This document shows, in pieces, positions 11,881-20,693 of a stretch of 64,000 bases of DNA. Below the pieces are notes generated by a model, which had not been told where the DNA came from, did not search any database, and was given only the letters and a program-made list of their open reading frames with translations. Source of the DNA: Aradus depressus. Lineage: Eukaryota > Arthropoda > Insecta > Hemiptera > Aradidae. Within the stretch, counting starts at the first letter, position 1, and every line of letters begins with the position of its first letter. The stretch is from NCBI GenBank assembly GCA_963662175.1, contig OY759227.1, forward strand, positions 4,248,501 through 4,312,500, written 5' to 3'. The position numbers were made by a program, and so were the translations under genes.

Positions 11881-13933
11881 TCTTTTTATCTAGATTCTCT
11901 TTAAAATTTTTATTTTGGAATTCCTGAGTCCTTAATTGATCCGAGTTTTCCATTGTCGGCCGCCCAGGTGGTCGATCATAAGGTCGACTCATCTGTCGCC
12001 ATTCCTGATTATATCTATTTGTCCTAAGTGGCTCATATTTTCTATTGTCTATAACTGGAGGGTAACCACACCCACGATTATTATTGTAGTATCCTATGTT
12101 ATGAGGTTGATAATTTTGATTTACATTTGGAGGATATCTAGGAGTAGGTGGTTGATTGGCATTATTTTGGAATTGATTTGAGTTCCCATTATAATATCCC
12201 TTATGTCTCTCTTGTTGCCATCTGTAATCTACATTATTTCGGTCCACCATGTGACTCCTACCTTCCTGATCTATTCCCTTCTCCACATCCTTAAACTTAT
12301 CCCCTTTGAACCCTTGTCCCTGACCGTTTATTCTGTCAACTCCCATCCTGTCCAGTACCTCAACAAATCCTGCAATGGTCTTTATCCCTTGGTGTATAAT
12401 TATATTTTCAATTTCTCTCCCGAAATGACCCGACATGCTCCTACAAATATATTCTTCTGGCATCTTATATTGACAATCTCGAGCCCTTATCACTAACTTT
12501 GAAAAATACTCTTGTGGAGTTAACCCCTTCCCTTTTTTAAAAAATGATCCTTGACCCAATTCATTCATGACAATTGAGTCAAAATTGGTTTCCCAGAATT
12601 TTCTTTTAAATATAGTCTTAAATTCCTCAAAAGATTCTATTTCATTACAATTAATTTGCCAAAAAATAAGTCCTTCTTCTTTTAAGTGATTCTTCATAAA
12701 TTCATTTAATTTTAATTTCCCCCCATACAAAAAAAATTTAGATTCTAAGCTTTCTATAAATTCTTTGGGATTGTCCTTATGACTGTTCCGAAATATACAA
12801 GTGCCTCCCCCCGATAAATTTTGTTGCATCAATGTCTGGTTCAATAGAAACAGAGATTGGGATAAGCTTGAGTCGGATGCACTATTTGCACCTCCTTGAT
12901 CTACTATTGGGAGAGCCTCCCTTCCCCTAGACAGCTGTTCATGTACTAGTTGAGGTAGTTCCTTAACCGTCCTCTCTTGCAATTCCTTTAACTTCGAAAT
13001 GTTTCCTTCTATATGGCTAATCCTTTCAACATTTGTTTCTACTGTTTCTTTTAGCTCTACAACCTCCTTGGTTCCTTCTTCGTGAACTCCCTCTACACGG
13101 CTTATTCGTTCAGAAATTACAGCTGTTTGGACGCTATTGTCCTCCCCAACTCTTGACAACTTCGATTCTAAAATTTGAAACCGCTCATCACAGTTTTCTT
13201 TTGCAACACTTAGTTTACAGATTATTCCTTCCATCTGAATTTTCACTCCCTCGTCCAAAATGCTTATTTTTTGATTAAATTCCCCCTTTAAACTTTCTGC
13301 TACCTGATCAACTTTGTCTTCTAACTCTTGATTTTTTATTTCTAAACTCCCTATTTGATCCTTCAAGCTATCCACCTGCTTATCTAATCTCACCTCTAAA
13401 TCTTTAATGTCACCCCTTAAGTTTGTCTCTAATTTTCCTAATTTGTCCCCCATTTCCCTTTTTAAATTTGTCTCTAAATTTCCTAATTTATTACTTTGCT
13501 CTTCCATTTTTTGATTCATATCCCCCCTTAAATCTCTACCCTGTTCTTCTATTTTTTGATTGATATTTCCAATATCCCCCCTTAATTCTTTTCCCTGTTC
13601 TTCTATTTTTTGATTGATATTTCCAATATCCCCCCTTAATTCTTTTCCCTGTTCTTCTATTTTTTGATTGATATTTCCAATATCCCCAGTTAACTTTGTC
13701 AACACAACACGGAGCCATTCCATATCAGGAGCAGCAATGCCCTCTTTTTCTTTATCTTTATTTACCCCCTCCCCTTGCGACTCCTCACCTGTACCCTGCA
13801 TGGACTCCATTGCGGCTGGAGTCTCCCTTTCTCTATCTTCCGATAACTCCATATCGGATCTTTCCTCCGAACTTGACCCTTCCTCTCTACTTTCCTCCTC
13901 TAATCTTCTCGCTTGTCCTCTGGTAATTGGCAT
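11876..13933 (-). CDS. gag: Gag polyprotein of element 1 (685 aa)
   Basis: Starts with ATG at 13933 (MPITRGQARR) and ends at TAG. Residues 10-65 are acidic and Ser/Glu-rich. Residues about 80-330 are a long predicted coiled coil with three 18-residue repeats (GDIGNINQKIEEQGKELR at 83-100, 101-118, 119-136). Residues about 380-530 resemble the retrotransposon Gag core (FIESLESKF, FWQINCNEIESFEEFK, LTPQEYFSKL). The tail from about 560 is rich in Asn, Gln, Pro, Tyr and Arg and may bind RNA. No CCHC zinc knuckle is present. Gag should form the particle that packages element RNA. A 151-bp stretch (13261-13411) is almost identical to element 2 gag, whereas flanking parts are diverged. The first 175 or so residues match element 3 Gag. 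Confidence 0.92.
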   Translation of the reverse strand: MPITRGQARRLEEESREEGSSSEERSDMELSEDRERETPAAMESMQGTGEESQGEGVNKDKEKEGIAAPDMEWLRVVLTKLTGDIGNINQKIEEQGKELRGDIGNINQKIEEQGKELRGDIGNINQKIEEQGRDLRGDMNQKMEEQSNKLGNLETNLKREMGDKLGKLETNLRGDIKDLEVRLDKQVDSLKDQIGSLEIKNQELEDKVDQVAESLKGEFNQKISILDEGVKIQMEGIICKLSVAKENCDERFQILESKLSRVGEDNSVQTAVISERISRVEGVHEEGTKEVVELKETVETNVERISHIEGNISKLKELQERTVKELPQLVHEQLSRGREALPIVDQGGANSASDSSLSQSLFLLNQTLMQQNLSGGGTCIFRNSHKDNPKEFIESLESKFFLYGGKLKLNEFMKNHLKEEGLIFWQINCNEIESFEEFKTIFKRKFWETNFDSIVMNELGQGSFFKKGKGLTPQEYFSKLVIRARDCQYKMPEEYICRSMSGHFGREIENIIIHQGIKTIAGFVEVLDRMGVDRINGQGQGFKGDKFKDVEKGIDQEGRSHMVDRNNVDYRWQQERHKGYYNGNSNQFQNNANQPPTPRYPPNVNQNYQPHNIGYYNNNRGCGYPPVIDNRKYEPLRTNRYNQEWRQMSRPYDRPPGRPTMENSDQLRTQEFQNKNFKENLDKKK
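13526..13687 (-). repeat. Three 54-bp in-frame repeats in gag
   Basis: Encodes three 18-residue copies starting GDIGNINQKIEEQG. The first two are nearly identical in DNA; the third ends RDLR instead of KELR. Copy number differs in element 3, which has one copy, so the coiled coil changes length by in-frame slippage or recombination. Confidence 0.9.
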
Positions 13934-14194
13934 TTTCTTACTTTACTAAATATATAATTACTAAACAAAAACAATGTTATATAAAATAGTAACCTTCTTT
14001 TGAAGTTGGCAAAAAAAAATATTATTTCTCAAAATTAAATGTAACCCTTATTTGTCTCTATTCTATCCTTTTCATCTTTTTCAACCTGTTTCCCTACTTT
14101 AATTAATATAAAAAAAAATTCTCCCATCAAGGTTTTGCCAAAATATGATGGGGCTTTGTGGCGAAAATCGTCCACACAAGGGATATGCCAAAAA
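13934..14194 (-). other. 5' leader of element 1
   Basis: 261 nt between the 5' LTR and the gag ATG. It is nearly identical to 31237-31496 of element 3. It contains the presumed primer site next to the LTR and a GTGGCGA...TCGTCCAC imperfect hairpin at about 14158-14176. No upstream coding sequence is supported. Confidence 0.75.
14173..14190 (-). promoter_or_regulatory. Candidate primer binding site, element 1
   Basis: On the minus strand, four T after the 5' LTR end come TGGCATATCCCTTGTG. The leading TGG fits the complement of a tRNA CCA end and the position is right, but the rest does not match a tRNA I recognise. Element 3 has the same sequence, and element 2 has TGGCATCTACTTGTGG three bases after its LTR. 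Confidence 0.45.
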
Positions 14195-14980
14195 TGTGAT
14201 AAAAACTTGTTTGCTACCACATTTCCTGTAGAAATTTGATCTCTTTTGTTTATTTAAATTTTGATTTCTACAGTAGTTTGTCGAAAATTGCCCTAAAAAA
14301 TATTATCAATAATTTAAGACGTGCAATTTTTAAGAAAGTACACGTATTCAACGAAAAAAATTCAATTAAACGAACTTTACACTTGGATTCACAAAGAGAT
14401 ACCAATTTTTAAATAATTTTAAATAATATTAATTTCTAATCCAAAGGTTTTTCAAATGATACTACTGGGACAACAGGGAAGATGAATAGGATAGAATTTG
14501 AAGAGGACAAATAATTGGGTTATTATCTATATTTACATATTTAAATAAAAAAAAACTTATTTGAACAAACAAAACAAAAATTTACAATTGCACAAAAACA
14601 TTAAATTAATACTTAAAAAAAACTATTTCTTTTTTTATTTGGGCATATTGAAAAATATATTTTATTAATTGTACCTTCTCGACGCCTCTACCACAAAAAC
14701 CAGACCCCGTCAACTCTTCACACTTTAATTCCACCCCAGTCAACTTTCATCTAATTGTTCAACTTCATTTTATTTAAAACATATCAAACCACATTGCACC
14801 GTTTTAAGAGCTAGCTCACGACTCCATTACATTTAACACTATTTCACAGCTGTTTTTTATATGTTTTCTTGTTTTGTTTCTCAAACACCTTGATATATAT
14901 CTAATATATATATGATATTAGATTATAATAAAAAAATTACTTTTTATTCATAAAAAAAATGTTCCGTAGTGTACATCACA
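14195..14980 (-). repeat. Element 1 5' LTR (786 bp)
   Basis: Visually identical to 6000-6785. It is the 5' LTR because gag and pol read leftward, so it should hold the promoter. It carries the same 10-bp inverted repeat (14226-14235 with 14264-14273), close to the primer site in U5. Confidence 0.96.
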
Positions 14981-16514
14981 AGGGACTTTCTCGAATTTTT
15001 AGTGTATTTCCGATCTACAAGTATACATCAAATTGCATTACTCCAGAATAAAAGACAAAGGTGGTAATGCTCATGGAAGACTTATCACCAGTAACGGCAG
15101 CCATTTCAAAATGTCAGTGAACCAAAATGTTAGTGAGTGTTTAGGTGTTCGATATCCTTATTTCAAACACAACTTGTAGATTTAGAGTGATATTTTCTAG
15201 AGGGACTTTCTCGAAACTTTAATGTATTTCCGATCTACAAGTATACATCATATTGCATATCGCCAGGATAAAAGACAGAGGAGCTAAAGCTCATGGAACA
15301 CTTATCGCCAGTAACGGCAGCCATTTCAAGATGTCAGTGAACCGAAATGTTGGTGAGTGCTGTGGGCTTCAATAACCCAATTTCAAACGCAACTTGTTCA
15401 TTTAGGATGATATTTTCTGGAGGGACTTTCTCGAATCTTTAATGTATTTCCGATCTACAAGTATAGATCATATTGCATATCTCCAGAATAAATGACAAAG
15501 GTGGTAAAGCTGATGGAAGATTTATCACATGTAACGGCAGCCATTTCACAATGTCAGCGAACCGAAATGTTGGTGAGTGCTGTGGGATTCATAACCCCTA
15601 TTTCGCACGCTAGTACATTTAGAGTGATATTTTCTGGAGGGACTTTCTCGGATCTTTAATGTATTTCCGATCTACAAGTATAGATCATATTGCATATCTC
15701 CAGAATAAAAGACAGAGGTGCTAGAGCTCATGGAATACTTATCGCCAGTAGCGGCAGCCATTTCAAAATGTAATGAACCAAAATGTTGGTGAGTGTTGAG
15801 GTGTTCGATATCCTTATTTCGAACACAACTTGTAGATTTAGAGTGATATTTTCTGGAGGGACTTTTTAGAATAATTAGTGTATTTCCGATCTACAAGTAT
15901 AGATCATACTGCATATCTCCAGAATAAATGACAAAGGTGGTAAAGCTCATGGAAGACTTATCACCAGTAACGGCAGCCATATCACAATGGCAGTGAACTG
16001 TAATGTTGATGAGTACTGTGGGCTTCAATACCCCTATTTCGTACGCAACGTGTACATTTAGAGTGATTTTTTCTGGAGGGACTTTCTGGAATTATTAGTG
16101 TATTTCTGATCTACAAGTATAGATCATATTGCATATCTCCAGAATAAATGACAAAGGTGGTAAAGCTCATGGAAGACTTATCACCAGTAACGGCAGCCAT
16201 ATCACAATGGCAGTGAACTGTAATGTTGATGAGTACTGTGGGCTTCAATACCCCTATTTCGTACGCAACGTGTACATTTAGAGTGATTTTTTCTGGAGGG
16301 ACTTTCTGGAATTATTAGTGTATTTCTGATCTACAAGTATAGATCATATTGCATATCTCCAGAATAAATGACAAAGGTGGTAAAGCTCATGGAAGACTTA
16401 ACGCCAGTATCGGCAGCCATTTCAAGAAGTCAGTGAAACACAATGTAGATCTGTGCTGAGGGCTTCAATACCTTTCATTCGAACACAACTTGTTTTCAGA
16501 ATAATATTATCTGT
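14981..16514 (+). repeat. 7-monomer HOR unit (1534 bp)
   Basis: AGGGACTTTCTCGAATTTTT at 14981 recurs at 16515, and the following few hundred bases are almost identical. These include the GGTGGTAATGCTCATGG and ATGTTAGTGAGTGTTTAGG variants. The period is 1534 bp, seven monomers. The second copy is cut by the RTE insertion, and its start is an empty-site paralogue of the element 1 target. Confidence 0.82.
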
Positions 16515-17390
16515 AGGGACTTTCTCGAATTTTTAGTGTATTTCCGATCTACAAGTATACATCAAATTGCATTACTCCAGAATAAAAGACAAAGGTGGTA
16601 ATGCTCATGGAAGACTTATCACCAGTAACGGCAGCCATTTCAAAATGTCAGTGAACCAAAATGTTAGTGAGTGTTTAGGTGTTCGATATCCTTATTTCGA
16701 ACACAACTTGTAGATTTAGAGTGATATTTTCTAGAGGGACTTTCTCGAAACTTTAATGTATTTCCGATCTACAAGTATACATCATATTGCATATCGCCAG
16801 GATAAAAGACAGAGGAGCTAAAGCTCATGGAACACTTATCGCCAGTAATGGCAGCCATTTCAAGATGTCAGTGAACCGAAATGTTGGTGAGTGCTGTGGG
16901 CTTCAATAACCCAATTTCGAACGCAACTTGTACATTTAGAGTGATATCTCCCGGAGGGACTTTCTGGAATTATTAGTGTATTTCCGATCTACAAGTATAG
17001 ATCATATTGCATATCTCCAGAATAAATGACAAAGATGGTAAAGCTCATGGAAGACTTATCACCAGTAACGGCAGCCATATCACAATGGCAGTGAACCGTA
17101 ATGTTGATGAGTGCTGTGGGCTTCAATACCCCTATTTCGTACGCAACTTGTACATTTAGAGTGATTTTTTCTGGAGGGACTTTCTGGAATTATTAGTGTA
17201 TTTCCGATCTACAAGTATAGATCATATTGCATATCTCCAGAATAAATGACAAAGGTGGTAAAGCTCATGGAAGACTTAACGCCTGTAACGGCAGCCATTT
17301 CAAGAAGTCAGTGAAACACAATGTAGATCTGTGCTGAGGGCTTCAATACCTTTAATTCGAACACAACTTGTTTTCAGAATAATATTATCT

Positions 17391-17404
17391 GTAGGGTCTT
17401 TCTC
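17391..17404. repeat. Left 14-bp target duplication of the RTE element
   Basis: GTAGGGTCTTTCTC here matches GTAGGGACTTTCTC at 20694-20707 with one mismatch (T for A). The undisturbed satellite has GTAGGGACTTTCTCGAA, so the right copy is the original form. Confidence 0.85.
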
Positions 17405-17718
17405 TTGGCGTAGGGAAGTGGCGCCCCCATCGCCCGGACATCGGTCCGCAGTCAGCCACTGGTCCTCCAAGTTGGGGGAACATCTCCACACTGACACACA
17501 TACATTAAAACTAGCTACAGCACACCACAAACACCACATGTTACACTAAGGCATATACACTACACACCCTAGGGCTACCTTCCCTAGGAAGCCGCCCCGG
17601 ACGGGGGAGCAAGTCCAAAGGCTCTGAGGTGGCAGCCCCACCACAGGACTAGGGCACGGAAGGCTAATAACCTTCCTGTCTGAGAATAAATTTATTACGA
17701 AACCTCACAGAAGAATAG
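17405..17718 (+). other. 5' UTR of the RTE element
   Basis: GC-rich leader that presumably holds an internal promoter. It includes CCTAGGGCTACCTTCCCTAGG (17568-17588), a near-palindrome, and an in-frame TAG at 17716-17718 that closes the main frame upstream. A 72-codon frame at 17331-17549 crosses the satellite-element junction and is therefore not a gene. Confidence 0.65.
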
Positions 17719-17751
17719 CCGGACAGTCTCGAAGAATACAACGACCGTTTT

Positions 17752-20652
17752 TTGGATTTTAATTTTGGATATTGGAACATTTTATCATTATATAGACCCG
17801 GGGCATTGCTAATGCTCCTAGATCAGTTTAACAAGTACACACTAGATTTAGCTGCAATTCAGGAGGTTCGGTGGACCGGCCAAGGCACTTTAGAAAAGAA
17901 GCACCATACCATCTACTACAGCTGTCATGAGAGGCACCACCTGTTTGGCACAGGCTTCATCGTTGGAAAGAGATTCCGGCAACTGGTAATAGACTTCAAG
18001 GCAGTCAGCCCAAGAATTTGCGTAATTCGCATTAAAGGGAAGTTCAAAAACTACAGCCTGCTGAGTGTTCACGCGCCCACGGAGATATCGGAGGAGGTGG
18101 ATAAAGAACAATTCTACGACCTACTCGAGAGGACCGTGGACCAATGCCCGAGTTATGATGTTAAAATTATTGCAGGGGATATGAACTCAAAGGTGGGTAG
18201 AGAAAGGTTTTACTCCCCAACGATAGGACAGCATAGCCTTCACGAAGTCAGCAACGACAATGGACAGAGGCTTATTAAGTTTGCTGCCTCACGAGACTTC
18301 GTTATCGGAAGTACCTTATTTCCTCACAAAAACATTCATAAGGGTACGTGGACATCGCCCGATGGTAGAACGGTAAACCAAATTGACCACATTCTGATCA
18401 GCTCCAGGAATAAGTCAAACTTACTGGACGTCAGATCCTACAGAGGAGCCAACGTGGACTCTGACCACTACTTAGCTGTTGCTTGCCTCAGAGAAAGGAT
18501 CTCTCTAATTAAGAACGAACGGGGAGAAAGAGTTAAAAGATATAACGTTTCTAAACTCAAGGAAGAAGAATCGAACACAAGATATGTGCCGAACTTGGAA
18601 GAGAAATTGCGAGCAGTGGAAATTCCAGATGGCTGCTGCCTGGACCAGAGATGGACCAAGTACTGTCAGGCCATTGGACAGACTGCGGAGGAAACGCTAG
18701 GACCACAAGAGAGAGAGACCCGAGCCCCTTGGTTCGATGATGATTGTAAAACTGTCACAGATGTCAAGAACGAAGCGTATAGAGCCATGCTGCAGAGGCG
18801 TATGCGTAGAGCTAGAGAAGAGTATCGTCAGAGGAGAAGGGACGAGAAGCACCTCCACCGTAGAAAAAAGCGGCAATGGGAAAACCAGGAGCTGGAAGAA
18901 CTCGAGAGGTTGAGAACGGTAGATGAAAATAGAAAATTCTACCAGAAGGTGAATAAAGGGAGAAAGCCGTTCAAGCCAAGATCGAGGGCTTGTAAGGACG
19001 AAAACGGGACTTTGCTAAACGAAAAGAATCAGGTCCTCCAAAGATGGAGGCGGCATTTTGACGAACTCCTTAACGGTGGTCAGAGAAGAGAAGCCATGGA
19101 GGATCTTGTGATTCCACGATCAGAAGAGGATGAGCTCGAGCCACCCGATGAGCTTGAAATAACCGAGGCCATGGAGAGGTTAAAGAACAACAAGGCACCA
19201 GGATATGACGGTCTGTCTTCGGAGTTATTTAGGTATGGTGGAAGCGAGTTGAAGAAGATTATGATGGACCTTATAATAGATATATGGACGGGAGAAGTCA
19301 TGCCCAGAGCCTGGTACAAGACCGTGATTTGCCCCATACTAAAGAAAGGCAACCAGCTCGAATGTGGCAATTATAGAGGAATTTCCCTGCTCCCATGCGC
19401 TTATAAAGTCCTGTCCAACATACTCTTCCAGAGACTGCTTCCCTATGCAGAACGGGAGCTAGGTCCTTACCAGTGTGGCTTTCGACGGGGTAAATCGACC
19501 ACAGATCAGATATTCTCCCTAAGACAGATCCTTGAGAAAGGTAAAGAGTACCAGATCCAGACCTGCCATCTCTTCATAGATTTTAAGGCTGCTTATGATA
19601 ATGTCGACAGGCTGCAGCTGTTCAGGGCTATGGAAGATTTCAACATCCCGAGAAAGCTGATCCGTCTTTCAAAGCTGACGATGGCAAGCGTGCAATGTAC
19701 GGTCCGGATCCAGGGAGAGTTCTCTGAGGAGTTTGAATCGAGTAAGGGAGTGAGGCAGGGTGATTCCTTAGCATGCTTACTCTTCAATCTCGTCCTGGAG
19801 AAAGCAGTAAGGGAATCAGGCATACAGACGAACGGGACCATTTTCAACAGGACTGTACAGCTGCTAGCATATGCCGATGACATTGACATCGTAGGTAGGT
19901 CATTTCGAAACGTCAAAGAGGCATTTCTGGCCTTGGAGGCACCGGCGAGGAGGTTGGGGCTTGTCATCAACGAAGCCAAGACCAAATACTTGGTTTCAGA
20001 GCAGGAGGTCGAGCCACCGGAGCAAGTCACCATTGGCCCTTACTTCTTCGAGAAAGTGCAAGAGTTTGTATACCTCGGCTCTCAGGTAAACGTGAACAAC
20101 GACATGTCAGCCGAGGTAAAGCGAAGAACAGTGGCAGCGAACAGGAGCTTCTTCGGCCTGAGGCATCATATAAGAAGTCGCCTCCTTTCAAGAAAAACAA
20201 AGTTCAGGCTTTATAAAACGTTGATCCGCCCCATCCTAACATACGGGTCCGAGGCTTGGACTATCTCCAAGTCAGATGAACAACATCTTCTGGTCTTCGA
20301 AAGAAAGATCCTCCGCCGAATATATGGCCCAATACGCGATGGAGAAGACTGGAGACGACGCACGAACCAAGAAGTCTATTACCTCACCCAGGAACCAGAC
20401 GTTGTGAAGGTCATCAGGCTGGGAAGACTCAGGTGGGCCGGACATGTGGCAAGGATGGGCGAACATGAGATCCCGAGGAAGACGATGTCGGACCGGCTTT
20501 ACGGAACAAGACGCGTAGGGAGGCCGAAGCTGAGGTGGCAGGATGGTGTGGCGAATGATGCGAAGAGCCTGCTTGGAGTCCGACACTGGAGTGCAGCTGC
20601 ACAAAACAGGGATAACTGGCGGACACTGTTGGAGGAGACCTTGACTCATTAG
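17752..20652 (+). CDS. RTE endonuclease-reverse transcriptase (966 codons)
   Basis: A single protein for target-primed reverse transcription. The N-terminal exonuclease-endonuclease-phosphatase domain (about 5-245) shows GYWN (Asn9), QEVRW (Glu38), SVHAPTE, AGDMN (Asp143, Asn145), QIDH (211-213) and SDH (237-239). A basic linker spans 345-375. The RT domain has NNKAPGYDGL (479-488), FIDFKAAYD (Asp610), GVRQGDSL (666-673) and AYADD (706-710). The C-terminus contains a GRLRWAGHVARM segment common in RTE-like proteins. The frame is open from 17719, but the codon at 17752 is TTG and the first in-frame ATG is residue 21. Starting there would remove Asn9, so either an ATG was lost in this copy or a non-AUG start is used. 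The protein ends CTCATTAG just before the tail. Confidence 0.93.
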   Translation: MDFNFGYWNILSLYRPGALLMLLDQFNKYTLDLAAIQEVRWTGQGTLEKKHHTIYYSCHERHHLFGTGFIVGKRFRQLVIDFKAVSPRICVIRIKGKFKNYSLLSVHAPTEISEEVDKEQFYDLLERTVDQCPSYDVKIIAGDMNSKVGRERFYSPTIGQHSLHEVSNDNGQRLIKFAASRDFVIGSTLFPHKNIHKGTWTSPDGRTVNQIDHILISSRNKSNLLDVRSYRGANVDSDHYLAVACLRERISLIKNERGERVKRYNVSKLKEEESNTRYVPNLEEKLRAVEIPDGCCLDQRWTKYCQAIGQTAEETLGPQERETRAPWFDDDCKTVTDVKNEAYRAMLQRRMRRAREEYRQRRRDEKHLHRRKKRQWENQELEELERLRTVDENRKFYQKVNKGRKPFKPRSRACKDENGTLLNEKNQVLQRWRRHFDELLNGGQRREAMEDLVIPRSEEDELEPPDELEITEAMERLKNNKAPGYDGLSSELFRYGGSELKKIMMDLIIDIWTGEVMPRAWYKTVICPILKKGNQLECGNYRGISLLPCAYKVLSNILFQRLLPYAERELGPYQCGFRRGKSTTDQIFSLRQILEKGKEYQIQTCHLFIDFKAAYDNVDRLQLFRAMEDFNIPRKLIRLSKLTMASVQCTVRIQGEFSEEFESSKGVRQGDSLACLLFNLVLEKAVRESGIQTNGTIFNRTVQLLAYADDIDIVGRSFRNVKEAFLALEAPARRLGLVINEAKTKYLVSEQEVEPPEQVTIGPYFFEKVQEFVYLGSQVNVNNDMSAEVKRRTVAANRSFFGLRHHIRSRLLSRKTKFRLYKTLIRPILTYGSEAWTISKSDEQHLLVFERKILRRIYGPIRDGEDWRRRTNQEVYYLTQEPDVVKVIRLGRLRWAGHVARMGEHEIPRKTMSDRLYGTRRVGRPKLRWQDGVANDAKSLLGVRHWSAAAQNRDNWRTLLEETLTH

Positions 20653-20668
20653 TGGGTTGTTGCGCCAT

Positions 20669-20693
20669 TGTGAATGAATGAATGAATGAATGA
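20669..20693 (+). repeat. TGAA microsatellite tail of the RTE element
   Basis: About five TGAA units lie directly before the target duplication. RTE elements end in short tandem repeats, which are thought to be templated or slipped during target-primed reverse transcription. Confidence 0.9.

Larger units (their letters stand above)
6000..14980 (-). mobile_element. Element 1: complete Ty3/gypsy LTR retrotransposon
   Basis: An 8981-bp element read on the minus strand. It has two 786-bp LTRs (6000-6785 and 14195-14980) that look identical, with TGTGA...TCACA ends and a 4-bp AGGG target duplication. In minus-strand order it holds the 5' LTR, a 261-nt leader, gag, an in-frame UAG, pol (PR-RT-RNase H-IN), about 1.7 kb of AT-rich noncoding DNA, a purine tract and the 3' LTR. 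Integrase follows RNase H, which is the Ty3/gypsy order. No env frame is visible. Intact frames, identical LTRs and a clean target duplication indicate a recent and possibly active copy. Confidence 0.96.
14981..17404 (+). repeat. 219-220 bp satellite array, block 2
   Basis: About 11 monomers continuing the phase interrupted by element 1. It begins with the AGGG target duplication. 15343-16510 is nearly a copy of 4790-5999, showing that blocks 1 and 2 were one array before insertion. The last 14 bases (GTAGGGTCTTTCTC) are the left target duplication of the RTE element. No gene is seen. Confidence 0.96.
17405..20693 (+). mobile_element. RTE-type non-LTR retrotransposon, essentially full length (3.3 kb)
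   Basis: A GC-richer 3289-bp insert in satellite DNA. It has a 5' UTR of about 350 bp, one long frame coding for endonuclease plus RT, and a very short 3' UTR ending in about five TGAA repeats. A 14-bp target duplication flanks it. Size, one-protein layout and a short tandem 3' tail in place of poly(A) are typical of the RTE clade. The frame has no internal stop, so the insertion is young. The true start codon is unclear. Confidence 0.93.

Noticed and set aside
17331..17549. 72-codon frame at the satellite-RTE junction as an RTE ORF1
   Set aside because: Its first 70 or so bases are satellite DNA outside the element, so it cannot be an RTE gene.
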